NCBI GenBank assembly: GCA_964495385.1
Contig: CAZBVO010000004.1
Span: forward strand, 1 to 64,000
Direction: 5' to 3'
Origin: CAG-1138 sp964495385
Lineage (GTDB): Bacteria; Bacillota; Clostridia; Christensenellales; CAG-917
DNA length: 64,000 nucleotides
A program made the translations under genes and the position numbers. Of this stretch, positions 16,187-25,044 are shown piece by piece. Under the pieces are notes generated by a model. That model saw only the letters and a program-made list of their open reading frames with translations, searched no databases and was not told where the DNA came from. Positions within the stretch are counted from its first letter, which is position 1. Every line of letters begins with the position of its first letter.

Positions 16187-16974
16187 ATGATTAAACGCTT
16201 TAAATCGTTTATAGATCGCGAGTTTGCGGGATATCCCGAAAGCAACCAACTTCAGGAATTGAAAGAGGAACTCGTTTCCGTCTTGATGGACAAATTCAAC
16301 GACGGTTTGGAAAACGGTATGAACGAATTGGACGCATACAGCAAGGCTATCGAATCGATGAGCGATCTTCGCGACCAATACAAGGACGAAATGGACGCGC
16401 TTCATTTCACAAAGGACGAAGTGGTTGCAAAAACGGTAAATACCTTCATAGTCAGCGTGCTGTATTTCGTGGGGCTGGCCATCGTGTTTTTGATGCTCCA
16501 GTTTACCGTCGGCAAAAAAGGCGAGCCTGCTTGGCTGGTATGGCCGTTGGGTGCGCTCAGTTACGTTGTATGCTTGTTTGTCATGCTCAGTCGCAACGGC
16601 AAACTTTCTAAGAGCAAAATCATCAAACGCGGCTCGATATACGGCATCGGAATGACGCTTGCGACGCTTATATATATGGTCTTTTTGTTCGGCAACCTCG
16701 TGTACGACAAAATCCCTAATCTTGCTCATCCGGGTTGGCTTATATTCCCGTTCGCTTTAAGCTGCTGCATGATTTTGTCGGCAGTGCTTACAAAGCACGG
16801 AAAAACCGCAAAAGCTTTGCTGTTCGGTCTGTCGGCGGTAATTTTGGTAGCGTTTATCCAGCTTTTGTGCATGTTCGTTCTGCACGTGGCCAACAGCTGG
16901 CTGATATATCTTGTAGCGGTGTTTGTGGCTTTGGTTTTTGCCAGCATAAAAGTTATGAACAAACCTAAAGAAGA
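16187..16974 (+). CDS. Permease-prefix (HAAS-type) membrane protein, cut by gap
   Basis: 263 residues are visible before the N gap. The first ~85 residues form the soluble helical domain often found next to PadR regulators (LKEELVSVLMDKFNDGLENG, then DAYSKAIESMSDL). It is followed by about six membrane segments in pairs at roughly 88-110, 118-137, 150-172, 183-200, 207-228 and 233-252. Such PadR partners are thought to sense or respond to envelope stress, but no exact function is known. The reading frame stays open into the gap at 16975, so the true C-terminus is unknown. Confidence 0.8.
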
Positions 16975-17074
16975 NNNNNNNNNNNNNNNNNNNNNNNNNN
17001 NNNNNNNNNNNNNNNNNNNNNNNNNNNNNNNNNNNNNNNNNNNNNNNNNNNNNNNNNNNNNNNNNNNNNNNNNN
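16975..17074. other. Assembly gap of 100 N
   Basis: Exactly 100 unknown bases, the usual placeholder for a scaffold join of unknown size. Real content may be longer, and adjacency of the two sides is assumed, not shown. Confidence 0.99.
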
Positions 17075-17083
17075 ATCAAAATC

Positions 17084-17114
17084 AAAAAGTTTCGGCACTG
17101 CCGAAACTTTTTTG
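17084..17114 (+). terminator. Rho-independent terminator after the gap
   Basis: Eight-bp stem GTTTCGGC / GCCGAAAC with a 3-base loop, A run before and T7 after. It probably ends the PadR operon or a gene hidden in the gap. Confidence 0.88.
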
Positions 17115-17235
17115 TTGCAAATATATTTGGTTTTTTGGCTATTAGTTGTTTGTTTGTTTGTTGAATCTTCGGCTTATTTGCGACATATTTCAAACCATAG
17201 TCCCTTAAACCGATTTTCAAAACATAAGCGGTTTT

Positions 17236-17715
17236 TTAGGCGTTCAGGTCGGATTTGGTGAAGGTAGTGTACAAAACTTTTGGCATTTTGAGTTTTGCTT
17301 CGTCCAAAAAAGCGTTCACTTCGTCCTGTTTTACGTTGGCTTTTACCACGCCGATTTTGTCGGGCAGTTTCGAAGTGAGGTCATTGAATATGAAAAACAC
17401 TTCGTTTGTGTCCAAATTGTGCTTGATTTCGGTAATCTGCGCCACTTCAACGTACTGCGGAAAGAAGCCGTAGTTGACGTAAAAGCGGTCGTTTTTGAAG
17501 TAATAGCAGCAGCCGAACAGCATCGAAGCGGACATGGCGCAAACAATGAGGCACGCTCCCATGGCCGTTGCGGAAACGGCAGGCGAGGTGTTTTTGAGGT
17601 CGCCGGCTTCGATGAGCACCAAAAAATCGAACACCGCACCGGCCAAAGTCAAAATTGCGGTAGCGGCCAGAAGCACATAAATTGTTTTTGTAAAATTCAT
17701 TTTAAATCTTTTCAT
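17236..17715 (-). CDS. Unrecognised two-TM membrane protein
   Basis: A 159-residue protein starting at ATG 17715. A GTG three codons upstream is also possible but lies inside the apparent ribosome site GGGTGA. Two membrane segments lie at about 10-32 and 50-70. The remainder (from YYFKNDRFYVNYGFFP on) is a beta-rich cytoplasmic domain of the size and feel of a YcxB-like or bacterial PH domain, but I cannot assign it firmly. It is a single gene, between the gap region and the divergent alr promoter. Confidence 0.72.
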   Translation of the reverse strand: MKRFKMNFTKTIYVLLAATAILTLAGAVFDFLVLIEAGDLKNTSPAVSATAMGACLIVCAMSASMLFGCCYYFKNDRFYVNYGFFPQYVEVAQITEIKHNLDTNEVFFIFNDLTSKLPDKIGVVKANVKQDEVNAFLDEAKLKMPKVLYTTFTKSDLNA

Positions 17716-17780
17716 ATCTGTCACCCGGTTTTATTTTAACATAAATATGTCAAAAAACCAACATAATCCTTTAAAAAACT

Positions 17781-17808
17781 TTGAAGCACAAACAAATTGT
17801 GCTATAAT
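17781..17808 (+). promoter_or_regulatory. Promoter of alr with dyad in the spacer
   Basis: TTGAAG, 16 bases, TATAAT. The inverted repeat AGCACAA-N5-TTGTGCT at 17785-17803 overlaps the end of the -35, the spacer and the start of the -10, a position where a repressor would block polymerase. Confidence 0.7.
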
Positions 17809-17903
17809 AACTTTAAAGTAAGGTTAAAAATGCGCCAAAAACCCCAAGTCGTTTCACGGCAAGTCGATTCGAGGCATAGTATGTTGTGCTTTCGGAGGGT
17901 AAA

Positions 17904-18950
17904 ATGGGATTTACTGCGGTAACAAACCTTTGCGCTTTAAAAAACAATTTGCAAAAAATCGCATCGGAAACGGGCAAAAAGGTGATGCTGATGGTCAAGT
18001 GCGATGCCTACGGGCGCGGCTTGAAAAAAACCGCCGAGTTTGCCGAGGAATACGTTCACTCGTTTGGCGTTGCAACGGCCGACGAAGGGGCGGAGCTTAG
18101 GGAAGTCGGCATAAAAAAACCGGTGCTTGTTACCATGTTTTCGGCCCGAGATGCCGACCTTGCTGTTCAAAACGGACTCGATGCGGGGATATATTCGCTA
18201 AGTCAATTTGCCGACGTCGAACGTTCGGCAAAACGGATGGGACGACTTTGCGGGGTGCACTTTGCCGTCAACACGGGTATGAACCGAGTGGGCGTAAGCG
18301 ACAAGTCGGAATTTTTGCGGCTTTTGTATGCGGTAAAAAACTCCGATTACGTCAAGGCAAAAGGCGTTTACACGCATTTTTATTCCGCCGATGCCGAAAG
18401 TATAAAATTGCAAAACAGCCGTTTTAAGTGGTACAAAACGTGCGCAGAAACCGTTTTTGGCGAAATATCCGTACATTCGCAAAACAGCGCGTCACTTAAA
18501 GTAGAGGCTTATGGCGATACGGTCAGGACAGGGCTTGCGGCCTATGGCGACGCTTACGGGTACCGGCCTACGTTGGAAGTTTACGGCAACGTCATTGCCC
18601 TAAACGAAGTTGCTTCGGGCGAGGGTGTCGGTTACGGACAGACCGAAAAACTGCCGCACCGCACGCGCATAGCGGTTGTTTCGGGCGGCTACGGCGACGG
18701 ATTGAATTTTTTGCAACGGCAGGTTTTGATAAACGGAAAACGTGTAAACGTGGTCGGTGATCCGTGCATGGACGTTTTTATGGCGGACGTCGGCGGCGTT
18801 GACGTCGAAATAGGCGACAAGGTTGTGATTTGCGGCCGAAGCGGCAACGAAATTCAGAACGTTTCGGACGTTGCGACACAAGTCGGAAGTTCGCCGTATC
18901 GCATCGCAACTGCATTTAAAGGACGAATTTACAGGAAGTATTTGATATGA
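17904..18950 (+). CDS. alr: Alanine racemase
   Basis: Makes D-alanine for peptidoglycan. The start at 17904 is chosen because GGAGGG lies 4 bases before ATG; this gives 348 residues, within the usual range. The PLP lysine is in MLMVKCDAYGRG near residue 34; most racemases have KANAYGHG, so Arg replaces the usual His. The catalytic tyrosine is in GVGYGQTEK near 239, and the C-terminal VGDPCMDVFMADV corresponds to the substrate-binding Met-Asp motif. It is the first gene of an alr-rsmD-coaD operon, overlapping rsmD by 4 bases. The sequence is divergent, but fold and active-site motifs are clear. Confidence 0.9.
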   Translation: MGFTAVTNLCALKNNLQKIASETGKKVMLMVKCDAYGRGLKKTAEFAEEYVHSFGVATADEGAELREVGIKKPVLVTMFSARDADLAVQNGLDAGIYSLSQFADVERSAKRMGRLCGVHFAVNTGMNRVGVSDKSEFLRLLYAVKNSDYVKAKGVYTHFYSADAESIKLQNSRFKWYKTCAETVFGEISVHSQNSASLKVEAYGDTVRTGLAAYGDAYGYRPTLEVYGNVIALNEVASGEGVGYGQTEKLPHRTRIAVVSGGYGDGLNFLQRQVLINGKRVNVVGDPCMDVFMADVGGVDVEIGDKVVICGRSGNEIQNVSDVATQVGSSPYRIATAFKGRIYRKYLI

Positions 18951-19483
18951 GAGTTGTTTCGGGAAAATTCAGGGGGCGTACGCTTGTTGCGCCCGACGGG
19001 CTTGACGTAAGGCCGACCACGGACAGGGTGAAAGAAAACTTGTTCAACCTTTTGCAATTTCGCATAAGGGATGCCGTGGTGCTGGATTTGTTTGCCGGCA
19101 GCGGCGCTTTGGGCATCGAGTGCATAAGTCGCGAAGCAAAAGAAGTTTGGTTTGTAGATCAAAGCGCAAAAAGCATTGCCGCAATAAACAAAAATCTTAG
19201 GGGTGCCGAGTTTTTCGGCGGCATAAAACACGACGATTTCAGGGCGGTGTTGTCATCGTTTGCGTCTAAGCGGTTTGACCTTATCTTTTTGGATCCGCCT
19301 TATTCGAAGGGGCTTGGCGAGCAAGCAATCGAAATAATAAGGGATTTAAACTTGCTGTCCGAAGGTGGATTGGTTGTTTTCGAGCATCTTGCCGAAGTGC
19401 CGTACGAGCCTTGCGAAGGAATGCGCGTTGCCGATTGCCGCAAGTACGGTCAAATTGAAATAACGTTGGTGGAAAAGGCATGA
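18947..19483 (+). CDS. rsmD: 16S rRNA (guanine(966)-N(2))-methyltransferase
   Basis: A 178-residue Rossmann methyltransferase that modifies G966 of 16S rRNA. The N-terminal MRVVSGKFRGRTL and the RPTTDRVKENLFNLL segment are typical of RsmD. The SAM-binding motif is LDLFAGSGALGIE near 47, and the catalytic motif DPPY lies in FLDPPYSKG near 115. It overlaps alr (ATGA) and coaD (ATGA) by 4 bases each. The rsmD-coaD pairing is conserved across Firmicutes (ylbH-coaD). Confidence 0.94.
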   Translation: MRVVSGKFRGRTLVAPDGLDVRPTTDRVKENLFNLLQFRIRDAVVLDLFAGSGALGIECISREAKEVWFVDQSAKSIAAINKNLRGAEFFGGIKHDDFRAVLSSFASKRFDLIFLDPPYSKGLGEQAIEIIRDLNLLSEGGLVVFEHLAEVPYEPCEGMRVADCRKYGQIEITLVEKA

Positions 19484-19902
19484 AAAAAGCGGTTTTTTCG
19501 GGGACGTTCGATCTCTTCACCTCGGGCCATCTTGCCGTTTGCGAACGTGCGGCAAAGCTTGTAGACAAGCTTTACGTCGTCATATTTGTAAATCCCGACA
19601 AAACTCCGATGTTTTCGCTTGCGGAACGTTTGGAAAAAATAAGGCAAATGACAAAACATATTGACAACGTCGAGGTTTCAAGTTACAATAAATATGTAGT
19701 GGAATTTTGCGCCGAAAACGGCGTCGAATACGTCGTCAGGGGCCTCAGAAACGCGGCCGACTATTCTTACGAAAGCCAAATGGCCTCCTACAATTTTTTG
19801 CACGGCGGCGTAAAAACTTTGTACTTTGTTGCTTCCGATGACCTGAAACACGTTTCTTCTTCGGCCGAAAGGGCAAAGATTAAAGCAGAATCTAAAATTT
19901 AA
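19480..19902 (+). CDS. coaD: Phosphopantetheine adenylyltransferase (short)
   Basis: Fourth step of coenzyme A synthesis. The nucleotidyltransferase motif reads SGTFDLFTSGH, with the second His of the T/HxGH signature kept. ADYSYESQMASYN and the later VSSSAER segment match CoaD. At 140 residues it is about 20 shorter than usual (~160): after the SSS motif, where other CoaD proteins continue through the ISSSxVRE segment into the last helices, this one stops after about a dozen residues. No frame continues the family sequence beyond the stop, so this looks genuine and not a frameshift, though function of the shortened form is unproven. Confidence 0.87.
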   Translation: MKKAVFSGTFDLFTSGHLAVCERAAKLVDKLYVVIFVNPDKTPMFSLAERLEKIRQMTKHIDNVEVSSYNKYVVEFCAENGVEYVVRGLRNAADYSYESQMASYNFLHGGVKTLYFVASDDLKHVSSSAERAKIKAESKI

Positions 19903-19954
19903 ATCGTAAAATATGACATTGTAGAATGTTATTCTGACACACAGGAGGAATTTT

Positions 19955-20452
19955 ATGGAAAACATCGAATTATTGATTGCCGATCTTGAAAATCTTATCG
20001 CTTCCGGGAAAAAGGCGCCTTTCAGCGCAAACGACGTGGTTTTAAACAGAAACTATGCCCTCGAGATGGTTGACCGCATAAAACAGAGTTTGCCCGAAAT
20101 CATCAAAGAGGCACAGTACATCAAACAGGAGAACGACCGCATAAAAGCCGATGCGCTTTCTTACGCTCAAAAAACCGTTCAGCAAGCCGAAAAACGCGCC
20201 GCGGAACTTTTGGATCAAAACGAAATAATCGCGCGTGCCGAAGAGGAGGCCGAGCATATCCGTTCGGACGCTTTGGAATACAAAAACAAAGTGGAATTTG
20301 AAGTCAAAGTAAAAATCGACCAACTTTTAAAAGAAAGCGAAGTCACCGTGACCGATGCGCTTATGCTTATCCGTTCAAACCGTGAGGAGCTTCGAAATTC
20401 TACGCAACGCAACCCGTCGCAAAACGTTCAGAACGCTCCGAAAAATCTTTAA
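19955..20452 (+). CDS. Coiled-coil protein, DivIVA/ATP-synthase-b-like
   Basis: A 165-residue highly charged protein preceded by AGGAGG. Residues 45-150 are predicted helix and coiled coil, with many Ala-Glu-Lys repeats (QQAEKRAAELLDQ, RAEEEAEHIR). The N-terminal ~40 residues are more globular. Similar small coiled-coil genes often sit beside coaD in Clostridia and are annotated as ATPase- or DivIVA-like; I cannot assign a function. Its stop region overlaps the convergent ylbJ-like gene by 4 bases. Confidence 0.72.
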   Translation: MENIELLIADLENLIASGKKAPFSANDVVLNRNYALEMVDRIKQSLPEIIKEAQYIKQENDRIKADALSYAQKTVQQAEKRAAELLDQNEIIARAEEEAEHIRSDALEYKNKVEFEVKVKIDQLLKESEVTVTDALMLIRSNREELRNSTQRNPSQNVQNAPKNL

Positions 20453-21411
20453 AAAAACAATTTTCCCGCCACAAGGCCGAGTGCAAATCCGATGACGCCT
20501 TGCGTGGTTTTAGAAAGCAGGTAGAAGCCTGCTTTTATTTTGCATTTTGACAAAAACGTAACCGATTGTAAAGTTACCGACAGCCCTCCAAAGGAGATTG
20601 CTCCCGATGCGAGGGCTATTTTCATAGGCATCGACAAAGAGGTTTCGGACAAGGCGAGCATGCCTCTTGTAACTTCTAACAAAGATATCCCCAAACAGCT
20701 TATTGCTTGCACTGCAGACGTGCCGAATTTTTCAAACGGTAACGTCAAAAGGCGGATGATTTTCAAATTTATCGCCGCATCGCTTATCATGCCGAACAGG
20801 GCAACGTAGCCGCCCACCGTAAGCACCGACAAAACCGCCGAATCGATGCTTTCCGACAGCAGGTTGTCGGCGCTTCTAAAGCTGAAATTTTGCGCCGCTT
20901 CGGATGAGGCGGATTTTGTTTTAAAAACAAGTCCGTTTAACAGAGCGGCAAGGCCGCAACAGGCCAAAACCGCATAGCCTGCCGCTTTGTTTTGAAGCAT
21001 TCCCGTGCCGACGGTTCCGACGATAAAAATCGGGCCGGCAACCGACGTAAAAGTTGAAATTTTTTTACATTCGGCCGTGCAAAGCACGCCTTCGGAGTAA
21101 AAATCGGCCAACATTTTGGCGCCTGCAGGATAGCCAGAAAGCATGCTCATGACAAAGACGTACGCACTTACGGGCGGCGTGTGATAAACTTTTGAAAACG
21201 GTTTGCCGAGTGCCTTCGAAAAATCGTTTCCGAATCCCGAAAGCGTCAAAAGTTTCCCGTAAAAAAAGAAGGGGAAAGTGCCCGGCAGTACGCTTACGGC
21301 AAACAGCACCAAACCGCTTTTTACCGACCGGGCATAAACTTCCGGTTTCAACAACAAAAGGGCAAGCATCCCCAAAGCAAACGTGTAAACGAAAATCTTT
21401 TTGGCGCGCAT
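20449..21411 (-). CDS. ylbJ: YlbJ-like membrane protein (Gate/nucleoside recognition domain)
   Basis: About 320 residues with 8-10 membrane segments, related to the sporulation integral membrane protein YlbJ. Visible family features are PGTFPFFFYGKLLTLSG, the AYVFVMSMLSGYPAGAKML segment and GLSVTLQSVTF near the end. The start at 21411 (MRAKKIF) is preferred: longer upstream frames run through the terminator at 21448-21470; ATG 21447 is an alternative. In Bacillus ylbJ is needed for heat-resistant spores and lies in the ylbH-coaD-ylbJ cluster; the same neighbourhood is seen here, with the gene on the opposite strand. Homologues also occur in bacteria not known to sporulate. Confidence 0.82.
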   Translation of the reverse strand: MRAKKIFVYTFALGMLALLLLKPEVYARSVKSGLVLFAVSVLPGTFPFFFYGKLLTLSGFGNDFSKALGKPFSKVYHTPPVSAYVFVMSMLSGYPAGAKMLADFYSEGVLCTAECKKISTFTSVAGPIFIVGTVGTGMLQNKAAGYAVLACCGLAALLNGLVFKTKSASSEAAQNFSFRSADNLLSESIDSAVLSVLTVGGYVALFGMISDAAINLKIIRLLTLPFEKFGTSAVQAISCLGISLLEVTRGMLALSETSLSMPMKIALASGAISFGGLSVTLQSVTFLSKCKIKAGFYLLSKTTQGVIGFALGLVAGKLFF

Positions 21412-21447
21412 ACCTATTCTTATTCGAAAGATGCGGTTTTTAGGCAT

Positions 21448-21470
21448 AAAAAAAGCCGCCCGAAGGCGGC
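21448..21470 (-). terminator. Terminator of tmcAL
   Basis: Stem GCCGCC / GGCGGC with loop TTCG on the minus strand (a very stable tetraloop), followed by seven U. It lies just after the tmcAL stop. Confidence 0.9.
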
Positions 21471-21478
21471 AAATTCCG

Positions 21479-22609
21479 TTACGGATAAACAATGTCTCTG
21501 ATTTTTGCGGCGTATTCGTTCAGGCGGAAGCTTTCGGCTTGCGTTTCGTCCAAATTTTCGACGTCTTTGCCTCTAACTACAAATTGGCGGTTGTTTGCCG
21601 CAAGTATTTTTAAAAGTTCTGCGTCCGATTCAAGCATATTGCAATACGGTTCGGCCGCCGTGAGCTTTTTAAGCGTTGCCTTGTCGATTCCCAGCAGAGT
21701 ATAAACGAGTACACGCTTTATTCTGGCCATGGTAAAACGCTTTGTTTTTACGTTTTCGACAAGCGAAGCGTAGTCGGCGGACTTGTCCGCGGCGGATTTC
21801 AGGCGGTTTTCGAGGCCTTCGGAAACGTCGGGCAGATTTTCAAGTTCCGCTTTCGATTTTCCGCTTACGCCGTAAAGCACCAATGCCGAAAGATTTTTGT
21901 CGGTGTAGGCAGGGGAAAGAGTGTCGTAAACGTACGTCGGAAGGTACGGTCTGACGTTTTCCCGTTTGCCCGAAAAAAGTGCTTCTCTTATTGCGGTTGC
22001 CGAAGCGAAATCGCCTCCGAGCTGTGTCGAATTATAGTCGTTTTGACGTTTTACGGTGTGAAAATTGATGTTTAAACCCAGTTTTTTGGCGGCTTTAATG
22101 TACTCGACGGCTAAAATGTTGTTTGGCGCGGACAGCACTTCGGCCACCTGCGGATGGGTGTCGGCGAGGGCTTTGTGGCGAGCAAGAGGAAAGCTCATGC
22201 CGAGTTTGAGGTTGTCCTTTAGATGCTGTTTAAAACCGTCGGTTTCGTTGCCGACGGCTTCTGCCGCGCGTTGCAACAAACTAAGGTCGCCGCACTCCGA
22301 ACCGAAAGACAGCGTCAGGTCGTGCCCCGAAAAACAGCCGATGATTTTCAGCGCGCCTTCCGAGAAGATTTCGGCATTTGCGACCGAGTGGCAAACGGGA
22401 AGTTCGATGACTGCGTCCGCACCGGCAAGGGCCGCCCAAGCGGCTCGTGTTTTACGGTCTGCTACCGCAAAATCGCCTCTTTCGGTGATGCTTCCGCTCA
22501 TAATCACGACAAGTTTTTGCGCATCGGTTTCTTCTTTGGCCGCTCGAAGCTGAAAAAGGTGTCCGCTGTGAAGAGGGTTATATTCGGCAATAACGAATGT
22601 AATTTTCAT
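21479..22609 (-). CDS. tmcAL: tRNA(Met) cytidine acetate ligase
   Basis: A 376-residue YlbM-family protein. In Bacillus, TmcAL activates acetate with ATP and acetylates C34 of elongator tRNA-Met, securing decoding of AUG. The N-terminal nucleotidyltransferase core begins with VIAEYNPLHSGHLFQL, containing the HxGH motif, followed by VVIMSGSITERGDFA. It is 376 residues, close to the family norm. It is divergent from pta, which starts about 140 bases away, and has its own terminator. The proximity to pta-ackA is notable because its substrate is acetate, though the ylbM location is widely conserved. Confidence 0.91.
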   Translation of the reverse strand: MKITFVIAEYNPLHSGHLFQLRAAKEETDAQKLVVIMSGSITERGDFAVADRKTRAAWAALAGADAVIELPVCHSVANAEIFSEGALKIIGCFSGHDLTLSFGSECGDLSLLQRAAEAVGNETDGFKQHLKDNLKLGMSFPLARHKALADTHPQVAEVLSAPNNILAVEYIKAAKKLGLNINFHTVKRQNDYNSTQLGGDFASATAIREALFSGKRENVRPYLPTYVYDTLSPAYTDKNLSALVLYGVSGKSKAELENLPDVSEGLENRLKSAADKSADYASLVENVKTKRFTMARIKRVLVYTLLGIDKATLKKLTAAEPYCNMLESDAELLKILAANNRQFVVRGKDVENLDETQAESFRLNEYAAKIRDIVYP

Positions 22610-22658
22610 TTTTCCTCAAAAAAATCGTCCGCTTTGTCGGGTTTGAGGGCGATTTCGG

Positions 22659-22686
22659 TTGCAATTTTTTTAGTTTATATTATAAT
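22659..22686 (+). promoter_or_regulatory. Promoter of pta-ackA
   Basis: TTGCAA, 16 bases, TATAAT; a second TATAAT follows at 22687-22692. A short hairpin TTTGCC / GGCAAA lies in the leader near 22698-22714. Confidence 0.65.
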
Positions 22687-22751
22687 TATAATGTGATTTG
22701 CCGTTTAAGGCAAACGAATTTTTACAAGGAAATACATTTTGGAGTTGAAAT

Positions 22752-23753
22752 ATGAGTAAATTTTTGGACAACCTGTTTCAAAGAGCAAAAGAAGCCGACA
22801 AAACCATCGCACTGGCCGAAGGTTTTGACAAAAGAGCGGTAAAAGCCGCCGAAATGCTGACCGAACAAGGCATTTGCAAAGTTGTGCTTTACGGCAACAA
22901 GGCCGATATCGCCGCCGCAAATCCTGACGTTAAGCTTGACGGAATCGAAATCATCAATCCTGCCGACAGCGACAAAGTAGGCGCTTATGCCCAAAAACTT
23001 TTCGAACTCAGACAGGCAAAGGGCATGACTCTCGAGCAGGCCACCGCATTGGTTTCCGGCAACAATCTTTATTACGGAGCCATCGCCTTAAAACTCGGCG
23101 ACATCGACGGTATGGTTGCGGGCGCAACTTATTCCAGTGCCGACGTTTTGAGAAGCGCATTGCAGGTTATCAAGGCAAAACCGGGCATCAAGTCGGTTTC
23201 CAGCTGCTTCATCCTTGCTCTTAAAGACGGTTTCGAGTATTGCAACGAGGACGCAATGGTGTTTGCCGACTGCGCCGTCATTCCGGAGCCGGACGCAAAT
23301 CAGCTTGCCGACATCGCTTTGGCCGCGGCAGACAGCGCAAAATCTATTTGCTGCATGGAACCGAGAGTGGCTATGCTTTCGTTCAGCACCAAGGGCAGCG
23401 CAAAACACGACAGAGTCACCAAGGTGCAGGAAGCCGTTGCAATCGCAAAAGCCGCCCGTCCGGAACTTATGCTTGACGGCGAAATTCAGTTGGATGCGGC
23501 AATCGTTCCGTCGGTCGGACATCAAAAAGCTCCGGGAAGCAACGTTGCAGGCAACGCAAACGTTCTTGTTTTCCCTAATCTCGAAGCAGGCAACATCGGC
23601 TACAAAATCGCTCAACGCTTCGGCGGACACATGGCAATCGGCCCGGTTATGCAAGGTTTGGCAAAACCGATAAACGACTTGTCCAGAGGATGCGTTGCAG
23701 AAGATATCGTGGCAACCGCCGCAATCACCGCTTTACAGGCAACGGAAGGTTAA
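22752..23753 (+). CDS. pta: Phosphate acetyltransferase
   Basis: Converts acetyl-CoA and phosphate to acetyl phosphate. The 333-residue length is that of the short class I enzyme without the regulatory N-terminal domains. Family motifs include MVAGATYSSADVLRSALQ near 118, MLSFSTKGSAKHDRV near 209, and the C-terminal QRFGGHMAIGPVMQGLAKP. ackA follows after 4 bases, so the pair forms the acetate/ATP-producing operon of fermentation. Confidence 0.95.
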   Translation: MSKFLDNLFQRAKEADKTIALAEGFDKRAVKAAEMLTEQGICKVVLYGNKADIAAANPDVKLDGIEIINPADSDKVGAYAQKLFELRQAKGMTLEQATALVSGNNLYYGAIALKLGDIDGMVAGATYSSADVLRSALQVIKAKPGIKSVSSCFILALKDGFEYCNEDAMVFADCAVIPEPDANQLADIALAAADSAKSICCMEPRVAMLSFSTKGSAKHDRVTKVQEAVAIAKAARPELMLDGEIQLDAAIVPSVGHQKAPGSNVAGNANVLVFPNLEAGNIGYKIAQRFGGHMAIGPVMQGLAKPINDLSRGCVAEDIVATAAITALQATEG

Positions 23754-23757
23754 GAAT

Positions 23758-24972
23758 ATGAAAATTTTGGTTATAAACGCAGGCAGCAGTAGCCTGAAAT
23801 ATCAAATCATCGACATGCAAAACGAGGAAGTTTTGGCCAAGGGTATTTGCGAACGCATCACTTTCCCGGGCTCGGTCCTCACGCAAAAAACCGCAGACGG
23901 CCGCAAAACCGTCATCAATCAGGACATGCCTACTCACAAAGAGGCGTTGGAACTGGTTTTGAAAGCGCTTTTGGACAAAGAAGGCGGCGCCATTTCGGAC
24001 ATTAAGGAAATTTCCGCAGTAGGCCACAGAGTGCTTCACAGCGGCGAAGATTTTTCAAGCAGCGTGCTTGTTGACGACGAAGTCATCCGCATCTGCAAAA
24101 AGAACATCGACCTCGGTCCTTTGCACATGCCGGGCAACATCGGTTGCGTTGAAAGTTGCAGAGAAGTTTTGGGGCCGGACGTTCCGATGGCACTTGTTTT
24201 CGACACGACTTTCCATTCCACCATGCCGCCTAAAGCATACCTTTACGGCGTGCCATATGAAGATTACGAGGCGTTTAAGGTCAGAAAGTACGGTTTCCAC
24301 GGCACTTCGCACAAATACATAACGGGCGAAATTTCCAAGTGGCTCGGCACGGATAAATTCAAAGCGATCATCTGCCACCTCGGCAACGGAAGCAGTTTGT
24401 CGGCGGTTAAGGACGGACTTTGTCAGGACACCACAATGGGCTTTACACCGCTCGAGGGCGTTATGATGGGCACCCGCAGCGGCGACATCGATCCGGCGGC
24501 AGTCGAATTTTTGGCAAACAAAAAGGGAATGTCCCTTGCTGAAACCGTGCAATATCTCAACAAAAAGAGCGGCATGTACGGCATAAGCGGTTTTTCCAGC
24601 GATTGCAGAGACCTCACCTCTGCGGCAGAAGAAGGCAACGAAAGGGCCGCGCTTGCGCTTGATATGACGGCTTATCGCATCAAAAAATACGTCGGAGCTT
24701 TTGCGGCAGTGCTGGGCGGCGCGGACGCAATCGTATTCACCGGCGGCATCGGCGAACACAGTTCTCTTATCCGCGGCAAGATTTTGGAAGGCTTGGAGTA
24801 CATGGGCGTTGACGTCGATTTCGACAAGAACGAAAATCCGGACGACGTGAACGTTTCGGTCATTTCCAAACCGACGTCCAAAGTCAAGGTTGCAATCATT
24901 CCGACCAATGAGGAACTCGTTATTGCCCGCGAAACCAAGTTTTTGAGCGAAAACAAGGCGGCTAAATTGTAA
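23758..24972 (+). CDS. ackA: Acetate kinase
   Basis: Makes ATP and acetate from acetyl phosphate. ATG 23758 gives 404 residues starting MKILVINAGSSSLKYQI, the family N-terminal signature. Further motifs are YGFHGTSHKYI near 178, MGTRSGDIDP near 237 and FTGGIGEHSSLIRG near 325. It starts four bases after pta, so translation is probably coupled. No clear terminator follows before the yceD promoter at 24990. Confidence 0.96.
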   Translation: MKILVINAGSSSLKYQIIDMQNEEVLAKGICERITFPGSVLTQKTADGRKTVINQDMPTHKEALELVLKALLDKEGGAISDIKEISAVGHRVLHSGEDFSSSVLVDDEVIRICKKNIDLGPLHMPGNIGCVESCREVLGPDVPMALVFDTTFHSTMPPKAYLYGVPYEDYEAFKVRKYGFHGTSHKYITGEISKWLGTDKFKAIICHLGNGSSLSAVKDGLCQDTTMGFTPLEGVMMGTRSGDIDPAAVEFLANKKGMSLAETVQYLNKKSGMYGISGFSSDCRDLTSAAEEGNERAALALDMTAYRIKKYVGAFAAVLGGADAIVFTGGIGEHSSLIRGKILEGLEYMGVDVDFDKNENPDDVNVSVISKPTSKVKVAIIPTNEELVIARETKFLSENKAAKL

Positions 24973-24989
24973 AATAAGCCTCTTTTTGG

Positions 24990-25018
24990 TTGACAAAAAA
25001 CTTATAAATTTATATAAT
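24990..25018 (+). promoter_or_regulatory. Promoter of yceD-rpmF
   Basis: Perfect consensus: TTGACA, 17 bases, TATAAT, 26 bases before the yceD start. Confidence 0.85.
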
Positions 25019-25044
25019 ACAACTTGCCGTTTTGTGGAGGACAT

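Noticed and set aside
17120..17237. Terminator-like AAACCG / CGGTTT pair with T6 before the minus-strand gene end
   Set aside because: The loop of about 16 bases is long and the 6-bp stem weak; the T run is on the wrong side for the minus-strand gene.
17815..17903. Possible tRNA or riboswitch in the alr leader (GTCGATTCGAGGC resembles a T-arm)
   Set aside because: No acceptor stem, D-arm or anticodon arm can be folded around it, and no aptamer core is recognisable.
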